In this document: in pieces, positions 14,550 to 23,900 of the stretch | Numbering within the stretch: the first letter of the stretch is position 1 | Layout: each line of letters begins with the position of its first letter | NCBI GenBank assembly: GCA_963824085.1 | Contig: CAWGNT010000024.1 | Span: forward strand, 62,001-126,000 | Direction of reading: 5' to 3' | Origin: JARRNE01 sp963824085 | GTDB taxonomy: Bacteria > Pseudomonadota > Gammaproteobacteria > Chromatiales > Chromatiaceae | DNA length: 64,000 nucleotides | Notes under the pieces: generated by a model | Told to the model about the DNA's origin: nothing | Seen by the model: the letters and a program-made list of their open reading frames with translations, nothing else | Database searches by the model: none | Translations under genes and position numbers: made by a program

Positions 14550-17500
14550 TCAGGCCAGCTCTGGCCGGGTGGATCGCAGGGCGCGCAAGGCCGCGCCTGC
14601 CCATTCGTAGTTGTAGCTCTTGATATGCCGCTCGAGCTCGGTCGCCTCCAGCCCCAGGGCCGCACGCAAGAGGGGTGCCGCCGCGCGGAAGACATTGCCG
14701 GCCTCGATGTCGTCCTCGGCCAGGAGCGCATCGAGTCGAGCCAGCTCGTCTTTAACCTTGGCCCAATCCACAGAAACCGGTTGCGGTTCCGGCTCTTCAC
14801 CGAGACAGCTGCGCAGGGCCGCGATCAGGGGTCTCTGCTCCCCTTCGACGGCATCGGCAAGACGCGCGATTGCCACCGGCGGTTGTTGGGCGCGAATGGC
14901 CGCATCCAGCTTCTCGGCCTCGGCATGGACCCGGCTGGCACCCAGTGTGCCAGCGACTCCTTTGAGCGTGTGAGCGATCCGTCGCGCGTCTTCCATCGCG
15001 CCGTTGGCCACGTGCTCGCGCAGTGCAGACATGTCGTCGGCGTGGGTCTCGGTGTACGTTCGCAGGAGCCGCACATAGCCCGGGAATCGGCCGCCCAGGC
15101 TCCGGAGCCCCTGCTCCACGTCCAACCCAGCAATCGTTGGGAGGCGATCTTGAAGCGTCTGGTGCATCCGGGGGCTTGACGATGCTGAGTGATTGGGCAG
15201 CCAGTTGAGCAGCGCGGCGTAGAGGGTGTCGGGGTCCACCGGCTTGCAGACATGGTCGTTCATGCCGGCTTCGAGGCAGCGCTCGCGGTCCTCGCCGAAC
15301 ACGTTGGCGGTCATCGCGAGGATAGGGACGGATTGGTGCTGCGAGCTGCTGCGGATAGCCCGCGTCGCGTCGAGCCCATCCATCACCGGCATTTGCACAT
15401 CCATGAGGACAAGGTCGTAAGATGAGTGGGCCGCCTTCGCAACGGCCTGTGTACCGTCGCTTGCTACGTCGACCTGAAGATCGACTCTGCGCAAGAGCTC
15501 AAGGGCAACCTCCTGGTTGATGGCGTTGTCTTCCACCAGCAGGATGCGCGCACCCGGATGGCACTGTCTCAGGATCTGCTCGATGCTGGAGTGCGGTGGT
15601 GACGAGCCCGCGTCCGCAGTGCCCGCGAAAGGCACCTTCTGCAGCATGCGCCGGAGTGCCGACGGCATTACCGGCTTGGCCAGAGCGGCATCGCAACCCG
15701 CCCGATGCGCCCTCGCCCGCAGCACCTCATTGTCGGCCGGAGCGCTCAGAACGCACAGCGGCTTGCGGCTGAGTGGGAGGCTCGTGAGCTGGCGCCCGAC
15801 CTCCCCACCGTCCGCGCCGGACAGGCCCCAGTCCAGCATCACAAGGTCATATGGGTTGCCGGATCCGTCCGCTTCCCGCACCGCCGAAAGCGCCGCTTGC
15901 CCGGAGTCGATCATTTCAACCCGCATGCCTTCGGCACGGAGCATCCTTCCCAACGCCAGCCGAGCGTCGGGGAGGTCGTCGACCACCAGGGCGCGCCGGC
16001 CGTGCATAGGCGTCTGCGGGGGGGCGACGGACGCCTGGCCGCTCTTGCCGAACCGTGCCGTGAGCCAGAAACGGCTGCCTCGGTTCGGGTAACTCTCCAC
16101 ACCGACCTCGCCATTCATCATCTGGGCGAGGCGGCGTGTGATTGCCAGACCCAAACCGGTGCCGCCGTGTTTGCGCGTGGTCGATCCGTCAGCCTGCTCG
16201 AATGCCTGAAAGAGACGCGTCTGGCTCTCCGTCGGGATGCCGGTACCGGTGTCGCGCACCTCGAAGCGCACCAACGCGTCGGTCTCGGATTCCTCCACCA
16301 CTTCGGCACGAAGTACGATTTCGCCCTGCTCCGTGAACTTCACCGCGTTGGTCGCGTAATTGAGGAGGGCCTGGGTGAGTCGCGTTTGATCCCCGCGCAT
16401 GATCGCGGCGACGCCGTCGAAGTCCACCACGAGCTCCAGACCCTTCGCGTGGGCTTTCTCCTTGATCAGGTCGCATACATTACCCAGCACAACGTCGAGC
16501 TCGAAATCGGCCACATCGAGGGCAACCTTTCCCGACTCGATCTTGGAGATGTCCAGAATGTCGTTGATGACCTGCAGCAGATGGTTGGATGTCTCCGTGA
16601 TCTTGCGCAGTCGATCCTGCTGGGTTGAAACGCGGCTGTCGCGGAGCATCAAGTGGGCCAGCCCGACGATGGCGTTCATGGGTGTCCGGATCTCATGGCT
16701 CATGTTGGCCAGAAAGGCGCTCTTGGCACGGCTGGCCGCCTCGGCGCAGTGGCGGGCCGCGCTGAGCTCGGCTGTCCGCTCGGCGACCAGGTCTTCCAGA
16801 TGATTCCGGTAGCGGTCCAGCTCTTCCGCTAGGCGCGTCTTTTCGGTGATGTCCTCCTTTACCGCGACATAATGGGTGATGCGACCGTCACGTTGGCGTA
16901 TGGGCGTAATGCGGGCGAGCTCCACGTACTCGCTGCCGTCCTTGCGTCTGTTGATGAACGTTCCCTTCCAAGCCCGGCCCGTGGTCAGGCACTTCCAAAG
17001 GGCATCGAAGGTTTTTACGGGTGTCTTGCCCGAGCGCAGAATACGAGGATTCTGGCCGATTGCTTCCCCACGGGTGTACCCGGTGTTGCTGACGAACGCC
17101 TCGTTCACGTACTCGATGTTGCCGTCGAGGTCGGTGATAACGATGCTCTCCGGGCTCTGCTCCACCGCCAGCGAGAGCTTTCGCAGCTGTTCGTCGGTGC
17201 GCTTGCGATCAGTGATGTCGCGATCGATGCCGTGAAAGCCTACCAATTTGCCATTGTGGTCGAAGAGCGGCGAGGCGTTTGATTCGAGCTCCCGATAGCT
17301 GTCGTCGCGGGCGCGCCAGCGCAACACCAGATTGCGCCAGCCCTGGGCATTGGATCTGGCATGCCTAAGGGTGGAGCGATAAAGCGCCAGATCGTCGGGA
17401 TGTACCAGGTTGGCCGGATCCGCCAGCAAGAACTCGTCCAGTGAGTAACCAAGGGCCTCCGCACAGGCATTGTTGCTGTAAATGTGCCGGCCCTGGATAT

Positions 17501-18767
17501 CGATCGCCCACACCCAGTCTTGCGAGTTGTCCGCCAGCTCGCGATAGCGCGACTCGCTTTCTCGTAGGGCCTTCTCGGCCTCTTTGCGCGGTGTGATGTC
17601 CCGGTCGCTGCCCCGAAATCCGGCAAGCTCTCCGTTTGCGCCGAATACGGGAACGCCGCTGCTCTCGAGCACGACGGGATGGCCGTCCCGGTGTAGATTC
17701 ACGTTCTCGAGCATCGCGAACGGACGCCGTTGTTCAGCTATCCTCGCGAAGAGCGCGCCGACTCGAGCAGCCTCGTCTGCTTCCATGAAATCGACGGGCC
17801 GGCGTCCCAGCATTTCAGAAGGGGCGTAACCAAGCAACTCTGCAGACTTGGGACTCACGTAGGTGTAGCGGCAGTCGGCATCCACCTCCCAGACCCAGTC
17901 GAGTGTGGTCTCCACGAGGGCCCTGTAGCGCTGTTCGCTCTTGCGCAGGGCGCTCTCGGCCTCCTTCTGCGGCGTGATGTCCCTGACCGTTGCCTGCAGC
18001 ATCGGGACGCCTGCCAGCTCCATTCTTGTCAGAAGGACGGTTGCAGGGAACGGCTCGCCCCCGAGCCTCTTGTGCGTCCACTCGAAGAAATGAGATCCCT
18101 CCCGCATGGCCCTCTCGATCATCGCCTTCGCCGCCGAGATTGAGGGGCGCCCGTCCGCCTGCATTTCCGGGGAGTACTCCCATGGGGCCCGAGAGACGAA
18201 GTCCTCGACACCGGTTGCCCCGAACATCCGCACGGCCGCCGGGTTGCCCGAGGCAAATCGCCAAGAGGGGGGCGCCAGGGTCATGATGGCGTCGCGAGAG
18301 CTTTCGACGAGGACCTTGTAGTGCTCGCCGGTTTGCCCCGGCTCGCCGACATCCGCAAGAAGGCTTTCCTGCGTTTGCCGCAGGTATGCTCGCGCGGAAG
18401 CGCGATCCGTGATGTCTTCGCCGACGCTGACGCTGCGGTGGCGATTGCCCGGCGCATCAGGGAGAGCGATGTGATGCCAGGAGACAATCCTCTCTTCTCC
18501 GTCACCGGTGACGATCGGAGTGACGCCGCGCACACTGCCGGATGACTGGCCCGTGAGCAGGCGGACGAGAGCCGATTGCGTCGCGCTTCGCACGCGGTCC
18601 GGAACTAAGTCGTAGAGGGGCTTGCCGATAACGCGGTTTGCCGGCAATTTGAGGGTCTCACAACCTTTGCTATTGACTGCCTGAATTTTGGCGTTCCCGT
18701 CGAGAGCCAGGATCATGACGCCGACTTCGTCGAGCCAACCTTGATCGAGGGTTGGTTTCCGGGACAT
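14550..18767 (-). CDS. Soluble multi-PAS hybrid histidine kinase with two receivers and Hpt
   Basis: I chose ATG 18767 (MSRKPTLDQ) because GAGAGGA at 18773-18779 is well placed; an in-frame ATG at 18794 lacks such a site. About 1405 residues: five PAS domains or so across the first 650 (including GQNPRILRSGKTP ... VAVKEDITEK), HisKA SHEIRTPMN (His691), HATPase (DTGTGIP; GGTGLGLAI), receiver 1 (LVVDDLP; VMLDWGLSG), receiver 2 (LLVEDN; LVLMDVQMPVMDG; CKPVDP) and Hpt (IAHTLKGVAG). No membrane segment is visible, so sensing is probably cytoplasmic. Receiver 2 and Hpt closely match the truncated kinase at 1-1125. Receiver 1 has an atypical pattern around the Asp and may be regulatory. It is first of a two-gene operon with the CHASE kinase. 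Confidence 0.92.
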   Translation of the reverse strand: MSRKPTLDQGWLDEVGVMILALDGNAKIQAVNSKGCETLKLPANRVIGKPLYDLVPDRVRSATQSALVRLLTGQSSGSVRGVTPIVTGDGEERIVSWHHIALPDAPGNRHRSVSVGEDITDRASARAYLRQTQESLLADVGEPGQTGEHYKVLVESSRDAIMTLAPPSWRFASGNPAAVRMFGATGVEDFVSRAPWEYSPEMQADGRPSISAAKAMIERAMREGSHFFEWTHKRLGGEPFPATVLLTRMELAGVPMLQATVRDITPQKEAESALRKSEQRYRALVETTLDWVWEVDADCRYTYVSPKSAELLGYAPSEMLGRRPVDFMEADEAARVGALFARIAEQRRPFAMLENVNLHRDGHPVVLESSGVPVFGANGELAGFRGSDRDITPRKEAEKALRESESRYRELADNSQDWVWAIDIQGRHIYSNNACAEALGYSLDEFLLADPANLVHPDDLALYRSTLRHARSNAQGWRNLVLRWRARDDSYRELESNASPLFDHNGKLVGFHGIDRDITDRKRTDEQLRKLSLAVEQSPESIVITDLDGNIEYVNEAFVSNTGYTRGEAIGQNPRILRSGKTPVKTFDALWKCLTTGRAWKGTFINRRKDGSEYVELARITPIRQRDGRITHYVAVKEDITEKTRLAEELDRYRNHLEDLVAERTAELSAARHCAEAASRAKSAFLANMSHEIRTPMNAIVGLAHLMLRDSRVSTQQDRLRKITETSNHLLQVINDILDISKIESGKVALDVADFELDVVLGNVCDLIKEKAHAKGLELVVDFDGVAAIMRGDQTRLTQALLNYATNAVKFTEQGEIVLRAEVVEESETDALVRFEVRDTGTGIPTESQTRLFQAFEQADGSTTRKHGGTGLGLAITRRLAQMMNGEVGVESYPNRGSRFWLTARFGKSGQASVAPPQTPMHGRRALVVDDLPDARLALGRMLRAEGMRVEMIDSGQAALSAVREADGSGNPYDLVMLDWGLSGADGGEVGRQLTSLPLSRKPLCVLSAPADNEVLRARAHRAGCDAALAKPVMPSALRRMLQKVPFAGTADAGSSPPHSSIEQILRQCHPGARILLVEDNAINQEVALELLRRVDLQVDVASDGTQAVAKAAHSSYDLVLMDVQMPVMDGLDATRAIRSSSQHQSVPILAMTANVFGEDRERCLEAGMNDHVCKPVDPDTLYAALLNWLPNHSASSSPRMHQTLQDRLPTIAGLDVEQGLRSLGGRFPGYVRLLRTYTETHADDMSALREHVANGAMEDARRIAHTLKGVAGTLGASRVHAEAEKLDAAIRAQQPPVAIARLADAVEGEQRPLIAALRSCLGEEPEPQPVSVDWAKVKDELARLDALLAEDDIEAGNVFRAAAPLLRAALGLEATELERHIKSYNYEWAGAALRALRSTRPELA

Positions 18768-18794
18768 CGTTGTCCTCTCGAAGTCGGCAGTCAT

Positions 18795-19490
18795 AACGGT
18801 TGGCGGGGCCTCTCAGTCGCGGCAGTAACCCGCGCCTGATGCTCGACGCGGGCCACCATCTTCAAGGCGATAGTGTCCTGCACCCTTACCGTCCGTGAAC
18901 AAGACCGGCACCGGATGGGGATGACGCTTCACGCCATTTCTGCTCACAGTCTATCGTCACGTGTCTCTCAGAAGTTTGAACGACCTCAAGTCCTTGAAAT
19001 AGCGCGGACTACGTCGGCTACACCGATGGTCCGTTCGGGGGGTGGACAGGATCGTCCTGCCGCCATTCGGGCGGACGTGCGTTTTGAGATAGGTGATTGG
19101 TGTCGTCCCTCAGCTGGAATGTCCGTTAGGCGGGTTGGGTGCGGGTTGGCGGGACCGTCGGCGCCACGGATGGCGCCGTCGAGACTACATGGACGTATTC
19201 ACGGCGCGTCCCGACGGCCCGTACCCGACCCTGGCCCGACAGCTGAGTTATCGAGCCAATCACCTTGGGATATGGGCGCCGGCCCTCGGCGTGGCGGCCC
19301 GGACAAGCGGAGGCTCCGAGAAGGGAGTGATCGCTTCGAGACGAGAGCTCCGGAGAGCGAAGCGGTTTGGCATGTCCCCGCGCGGCCGTGTGGGAGAGTG
19401 GCCACAGCGGGGTGGTTCGACCTATCGCAACGGCGAACCTGCCGCCCCCGACGCCCTCGTGCGACAACCGTCTCCGTTGCCGCTCAGCAT
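18795..19490. other. Intergenic region with a dispersed repeat
   Basis: About 700 bases without a convincing gene, between the start of one - strand kinase and the stop of the RpfG-like gene. The only structured element I see is the dispersed repeat at 19109-19231. Short open frames here on both strands lack ribosome sites and family features, and some are simply translations of the repeat. Confidence 0.6.
19109..19231 (+). repeat. Dispersed repeat family I, copy A
   Basis: Begins with CTCAGCTGGAAT and contains a GGGACCGTCGGCGCC / GGCGCCGTCGAG palindromic core around ACGGAT. It then runs on into ATTCACGGCGCGTCCCGACG and GTACCCGACC. Copies in opposite orientation occur at 63598-63719 (including the CTCAGCTGGAAT edge) and 52345-52444. 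It has no coding signal and is intergenic in all three places. Confidence 0.8.
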
Positions 19491-20753
19491 CTAGAGCTTG
19501 GCTGTTCGTGATGCTTCGGAATCACTGTGCCGCTCTGCAATTGCGCGAAATTCGTCGAAACTGGCCAAGAACGCATCCACTACATCCGGGTCGAACCTGC
19601 TCCCACGCTCCGCGGTGATGACTCCGCGTGCTGCGTCGAATGGCATCGGCTCTTTGTAGACGCGTTTCGAGATGAGAGCGTCGAAGACGTCCGCGAGGGC
19701 CATCAGTCGAGCCGGTATCGGAATCGCCTCGCCGATCAGACCGTCGGGATAGCCGCTGCCGTCCCAGCTCTCGTGATGCCAGTGGGCGATGGACTTCGCT
19801 ATGGTGAGGAACTCGACAGATCTCTGGCCGTCGCGCTCCGCCTGCTCGATGATGTCCGACCCTTTCTTGGCGTGGGTCTTCATGACTTCCCACTCCGCGG
19901 TAGTCAGCTTGCCTGGCTTGAGTAGGATGTGATCCGGTATGCCCACCTTGCCGATGTCGTGCAGCGGCGCAGATTTCGCCAAAAGCTCGATGGTGGGAGC
20001 GGTCAGAAACGCGGAGAACCTCGGATGGTACTGGAGCCGACGGGCGAGGGCGTACACGTAGCCCTCGGTTCGAAGCAGATGGCTGCCCGTCTCCGGATCG
20101 CGCGTCTCGGCCACGCGGGCGGCCATGTGAATACTGAGCTCCTGGATGCGTTGATTCTCCCCCATGCGTCGAGCTACTTCGGCCTCCAGGGAGAGGTTCT
20201 CGTGCTTCAGGCGGTCCCGCGCCTGCTTGAGCTCCAGGTGGGTGCGCACCCTGGCCAGGACGATCGCCGGTTTGATTGGCTTGGTGATGTAGTCGACCGC
20301 CCCTAGGGCCAGGCCGCGCTCCTCGTCCTGCGCTGTGCCCATGGCCGTCACGAAGATGACGGGGATGTCACGGGCGCGCGGGTCCTCGCGCAGCGCGGCG
20401 AGTACTGCGTAACCGTCCATGTCGGGCATCATGACGTCGAGCAATATGAGGTCGGGCTTGGGGTCACAGATCGCCTTCTTGATGGCCCGATCGCCGGAGT
20501 TTGCCGCCCGCACCCGATATAGGGGCTGCAGTAGCTCGCCGAGAATTGTCAGATTCTCCGGTGTATCGTCAACGATCAGGACGGTCTGCCGCGTGGCGAT
20601 GAACGGCTGACTCGTGACTCGATTGTTGTCGATCCCGACCAGGGTCTCCGCTTGGCTCGTCGAATGCCCGTGGCCGGAAACCAGCTCCCAGGCGGGCCTA
20701 CCGTGAGGCACCAGTAGCTCCGGAGTGCAACTCCAGCTGTTCTGCTTCTGCAT
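19491..20753 (-). CDS. RpfG-like response regulator, c-di-GMP phosphodiesterase (HD-GYP)
   Basis: Start ATG 20753 is preceded by AGGAG seven bases upstream; the frame is open further 5' without a ribosome site. The 420-residue protein has a receiver at about 56-172 (LIVDDTPENL; Asp106 in LILLDVMMPDMDG; TKPIKP) and a C-terminal HD-GYP domain with intact signatures (LHDIGKVGIPD, HHESWDGSGYPDGL, ALADVFDALISKRVY). Intact HD and GYP motifs predict hydrolysis of c-di-GMP to GMP, as in Xanthomonas RpfG. It follows uvrA on the same strand with a 165-base gap, so it may have its own promoter. The phosphodonor kinase may be one of the hybrid kinases next door (inference from position). Confidence 0.93.
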   Translation of the reverse strand: MQKQNSWSCTPELLVPHGRPAWELVSGHGHSTSQAETLVGIDNNRVTSQPFIATRQTVLIVDDTPENLTILGELLQPLYRVRAANSGDRAIKKAICDPKPDLILLDVMMPDMDGYAVLAALREDPRARDIPVIFVTAMGTAQDEERGLALGAVDYITKPIKPAIVLARVRTHLELKQARDRLKHENLSLEAEVARRMGENQRIQELSIHMAARVAETRDPETGSHLLRTEGYVYALARRLQYHPRFSAFLTAPTIELLAKSAPLHDIGKVGIPDHILLKPGKLTTAEWEVMKTHAKKGSDIIEQAERDGQRSVEFLTIAKSIAHWHHESWDGSGYPDGLIGEAIPIPARLMALADVFDALISKRVYKEPMPFDAARGVITAERGSRFDPDVVDAFLASFDEFRAIAERHSDSEASRTAKL

Positions 20754-20918
20754 GAGCGGACTCCTGGGCGTAGTGCCCTCGCTTACGCCGGCACCCAGGG
20801 TGCTGCCGGTCCTCGGGGATTCCCGCAACATTTACGCCATTGCCTCTCCGTGCAAGAGCTCGGGGCGCCTCTCCAACGAGTTCTGCGCAATCTGTCGTCT
20901 GCAGCCGACAATTACCCG

Positions 20919-23900
20919 TCAAATCCGTTGTCGCAGTGCGGCGGCGGTGTGGCATTTGCCATATTGGGCCAGGTCGGCCGGCGTCCCTTCCGCCACGATG
21001 TGCCCCCCGGCGTTGCCGCCTTCGGGGCCCAGGTCGACGATCCAGTCCGATGCGGCGATCATGTCCAGGTTGTGCTCGATGACGAGCACAGTGTGTCCGG
21101 CGTCCACGAGGCGGTGAAGGACCCTGGTGAGGCGCTCCACGTCCGCCATGTGCAGACCTACCGTGGGCTCGTCCAAGACGTAGATTGTCGGTTTGGCGGT
21201 GAAGGCATTTGCGGAAGGGCGGGCCTTGGCGAGCTCGGTGACGAGCTTGATGCGCTGCGCCTCCCCCCCGACAGGGTTGGACTCTGCTGGCCGAGTGTCA
21301 AATAACCCAGCCCGACATCTTGGAGCAGTGTAAGGGGATGGTGCACGGTGGGGTGAGCGGCGAAAACCGTTGCCGCCTCATCCATGCCCATCGCCAGCAC
21401 CTCGCCGATGTTCCGGCCCTTGTAGCGGATGTCCCGTGTCTCTGCATTGAACCGGCTGCCGCCGCACAGCTCGCAGGTGACCTTGACGTCCGGCAGGAAG
21501 CTCATTTCGATGCGTTGCACGCCTTGTCCCTCACATGCCTCGCAGCGCCCGCCCCGGGAGTTGAAAGAGAAGCGTCCCGGCCCCCACCCCAGCATGCGAG
21601 CCTCCGGTGTGGCGGCGAATAGGCGCCGAATCTGGTCCCAGAAGCCGACGTAGGTGGCCGGGCAGGAGCGTGGCGTCTTACCGATTGGGGTCTGGTCGAC
21701 CTCCAAGACGCGCGCCAATGCCTGCCACCCGGTGATCGCTCGGCAACCGTGCAGCGTTGCCTTGGGCCGCCTAGCTTGCGACCGTGCGGCGGCAAGCAGG
21801 TTGTTCAGGCTGCGCGCCACGACCTCGCGCACCAAGGTGGATTTGCCGGAACCCGAGACGCCGGTGACACAGATCAGTCGGCGCAGGGGCAGGCGAAGGT
21901 CCAAGTCGCACAGGTTGTTGAGGTGGGCACCTTTGAGGCGCAGCCAGTCGTCGGCCCCTTTGGGGGGAGGACGCGTCGATGCGGCATGCCGCGGAGGCGA
22001 TGCGAGATAGCGGCCGGTTACCGAATCCGGATGGCGCATCAGCTCCTCCGCCGTACCCTCGGCAACCAGCCGCCCACCGTAGATCCCGGCGCCGGGCCCG
22101 AGATCGATCACGTGCTCCGCGTGGCGGATGGTCGCCTCGTCGTGCTCCACCACGACGATGGTGTTGCCTTTGCCCTCCAGCTTGCCGAGGGTGGCGAGGA
22201 GCATGCGGTTGTCGCGGTGATGCAGCCCTATGGTGGGTTCATCCAGGATGTAGCAGACGCCGCGCAAATTGGAGCCGAGCTGGGCCGCCAGCCGGATGCG
22301 CTGGGCCTCACCGCCGGAAAGGGTGGGGGCAGCGCGGTCTAGGCTCAGGTAGCCGAGCCCTACTTCCTGCAGAAACTGGAGCCGATTGCGTACCTCGGGG
22401 AGCAGGTCGCGGGCGATGGTGTCTTCCCGTGCGCTCAGGACCAGCGCGCCGAAGGCATGCGCCGCGTCGTTCACGGACAGGGCGGCATAGTCGGCGATAG
22501 AGCGTTCCTGGAAGTGTACTGCCAACGCCTCTGGTCTCAGGCGCCTGCCGTTGCACGCGGGGCAGGGATGCCCACTTAGCGCGGTGTCCCCCAGCCAGAG
22601 TCCTTCCTCGCCCGTCTGCTCTGCATCGAAGCCCGGCAGCATGACCCCCGTGCCGTAGCAGGTTGGACACCAGCCGTGCTTCGAGTTGTATGAGAACAGC
22701 CGTGGATCTGGCTCCTCGAATGCACGTCCGCAGCCGGGGCAGGTGCGCTGGGTGGAGAACGCGGTCTCGCGGCCCCAGGTCCCGTCGGCCGCCTCCACGA
22801 CCCGCACCAGGCCCTTCCCGTGGTCCAGGGCCGCGTTGAGGAGCTCGGTGAGCTCCCTCTCGCTGCCCGTGCCAAGATCGAGCTCACCCACCGGGAGGTC
22901 GATCGTATGCTCGTGGAAACGGTCGAGACGCGGCCAGTGGTCGGTCGGCACCGGCTCGCCGTCCACGCGAAGGACGAAGTACCCCTTGCGCCGCGCCCAG
23001 TTGGCAAGCTCCGTGTAGTACCCCTTGCGAGCCACCACAAGCGGTGCCATGAGGGAGATTCGGCGACCCGCGAAGTCGGTCAGTACCTGCTCGCGGATGG
23101 CCTCGCGCGTCTGGGGTCGGATCGGGACGCCGCAGTCCGGACAGTGCTGAATCCCGAGCTTCACGAACAGCAGGCGCAGGAAGTGGTGGATCTCGGTGAG
23201 GGTTCCGACGGTGCTCTTGTGGCCACCGCGGCTGGTTCGCTGCTCGATGGCTACTGTGGGCGGGATGCCGAAGATGGCATCCACGTCCGCTCGCGCCGTC
23301 GGCTGCACGAACTGGCGGGCATAGGCGTTGAGGGACTCCAGGTAGCGCCGTTGCCCTTCGGCGAACAGGATGTCGAAGGCGAGGGTGCTCTTGCCGCTGC
23401 CGGAGACTCCTGTGATAACCGTGAACCGGTTGCGCGGGACCGCGAGGGTCAGGTCCTTGAGGTTGTGCTCGCGGGCGTGCAGGACCTCGATGGACCCCGG
23501 ACGCCTCGCGCTCCTCTCCTCACCCCGACCCATCTCCCTGCTGCGGCGATGGGCTATAAGGGTCGCCTCTTTCGACCCCTTGCCGAGCAGGCCGTCTTCG
23601 GCGATCTGGTGCCGGCTCTCCGCGTAGTCACGTAGAGCTTTTCCGGTATGGCTCGAGCCGTGCAATGTTATCTGCGCCCGCGTTCCGGCACAGACGACCT
23701 CGCCACCGCCGTCGCCGCCTTCCGGGCCGAGGTCGATGATCCAGTCTGCGGCGCCGATGACGTCGAGGTTGTGCTCGATGACGAGCACGGAATGCCCTTC
23801 CCGAAGGAGACGGCGGAAGGCCTTCAGGAGAGTCGCGATATCGTCGAAGTGGAGTCCGGTCGTGGGCTCGTCCAGCAGGAACAGTATCCCGCCTGCGCTC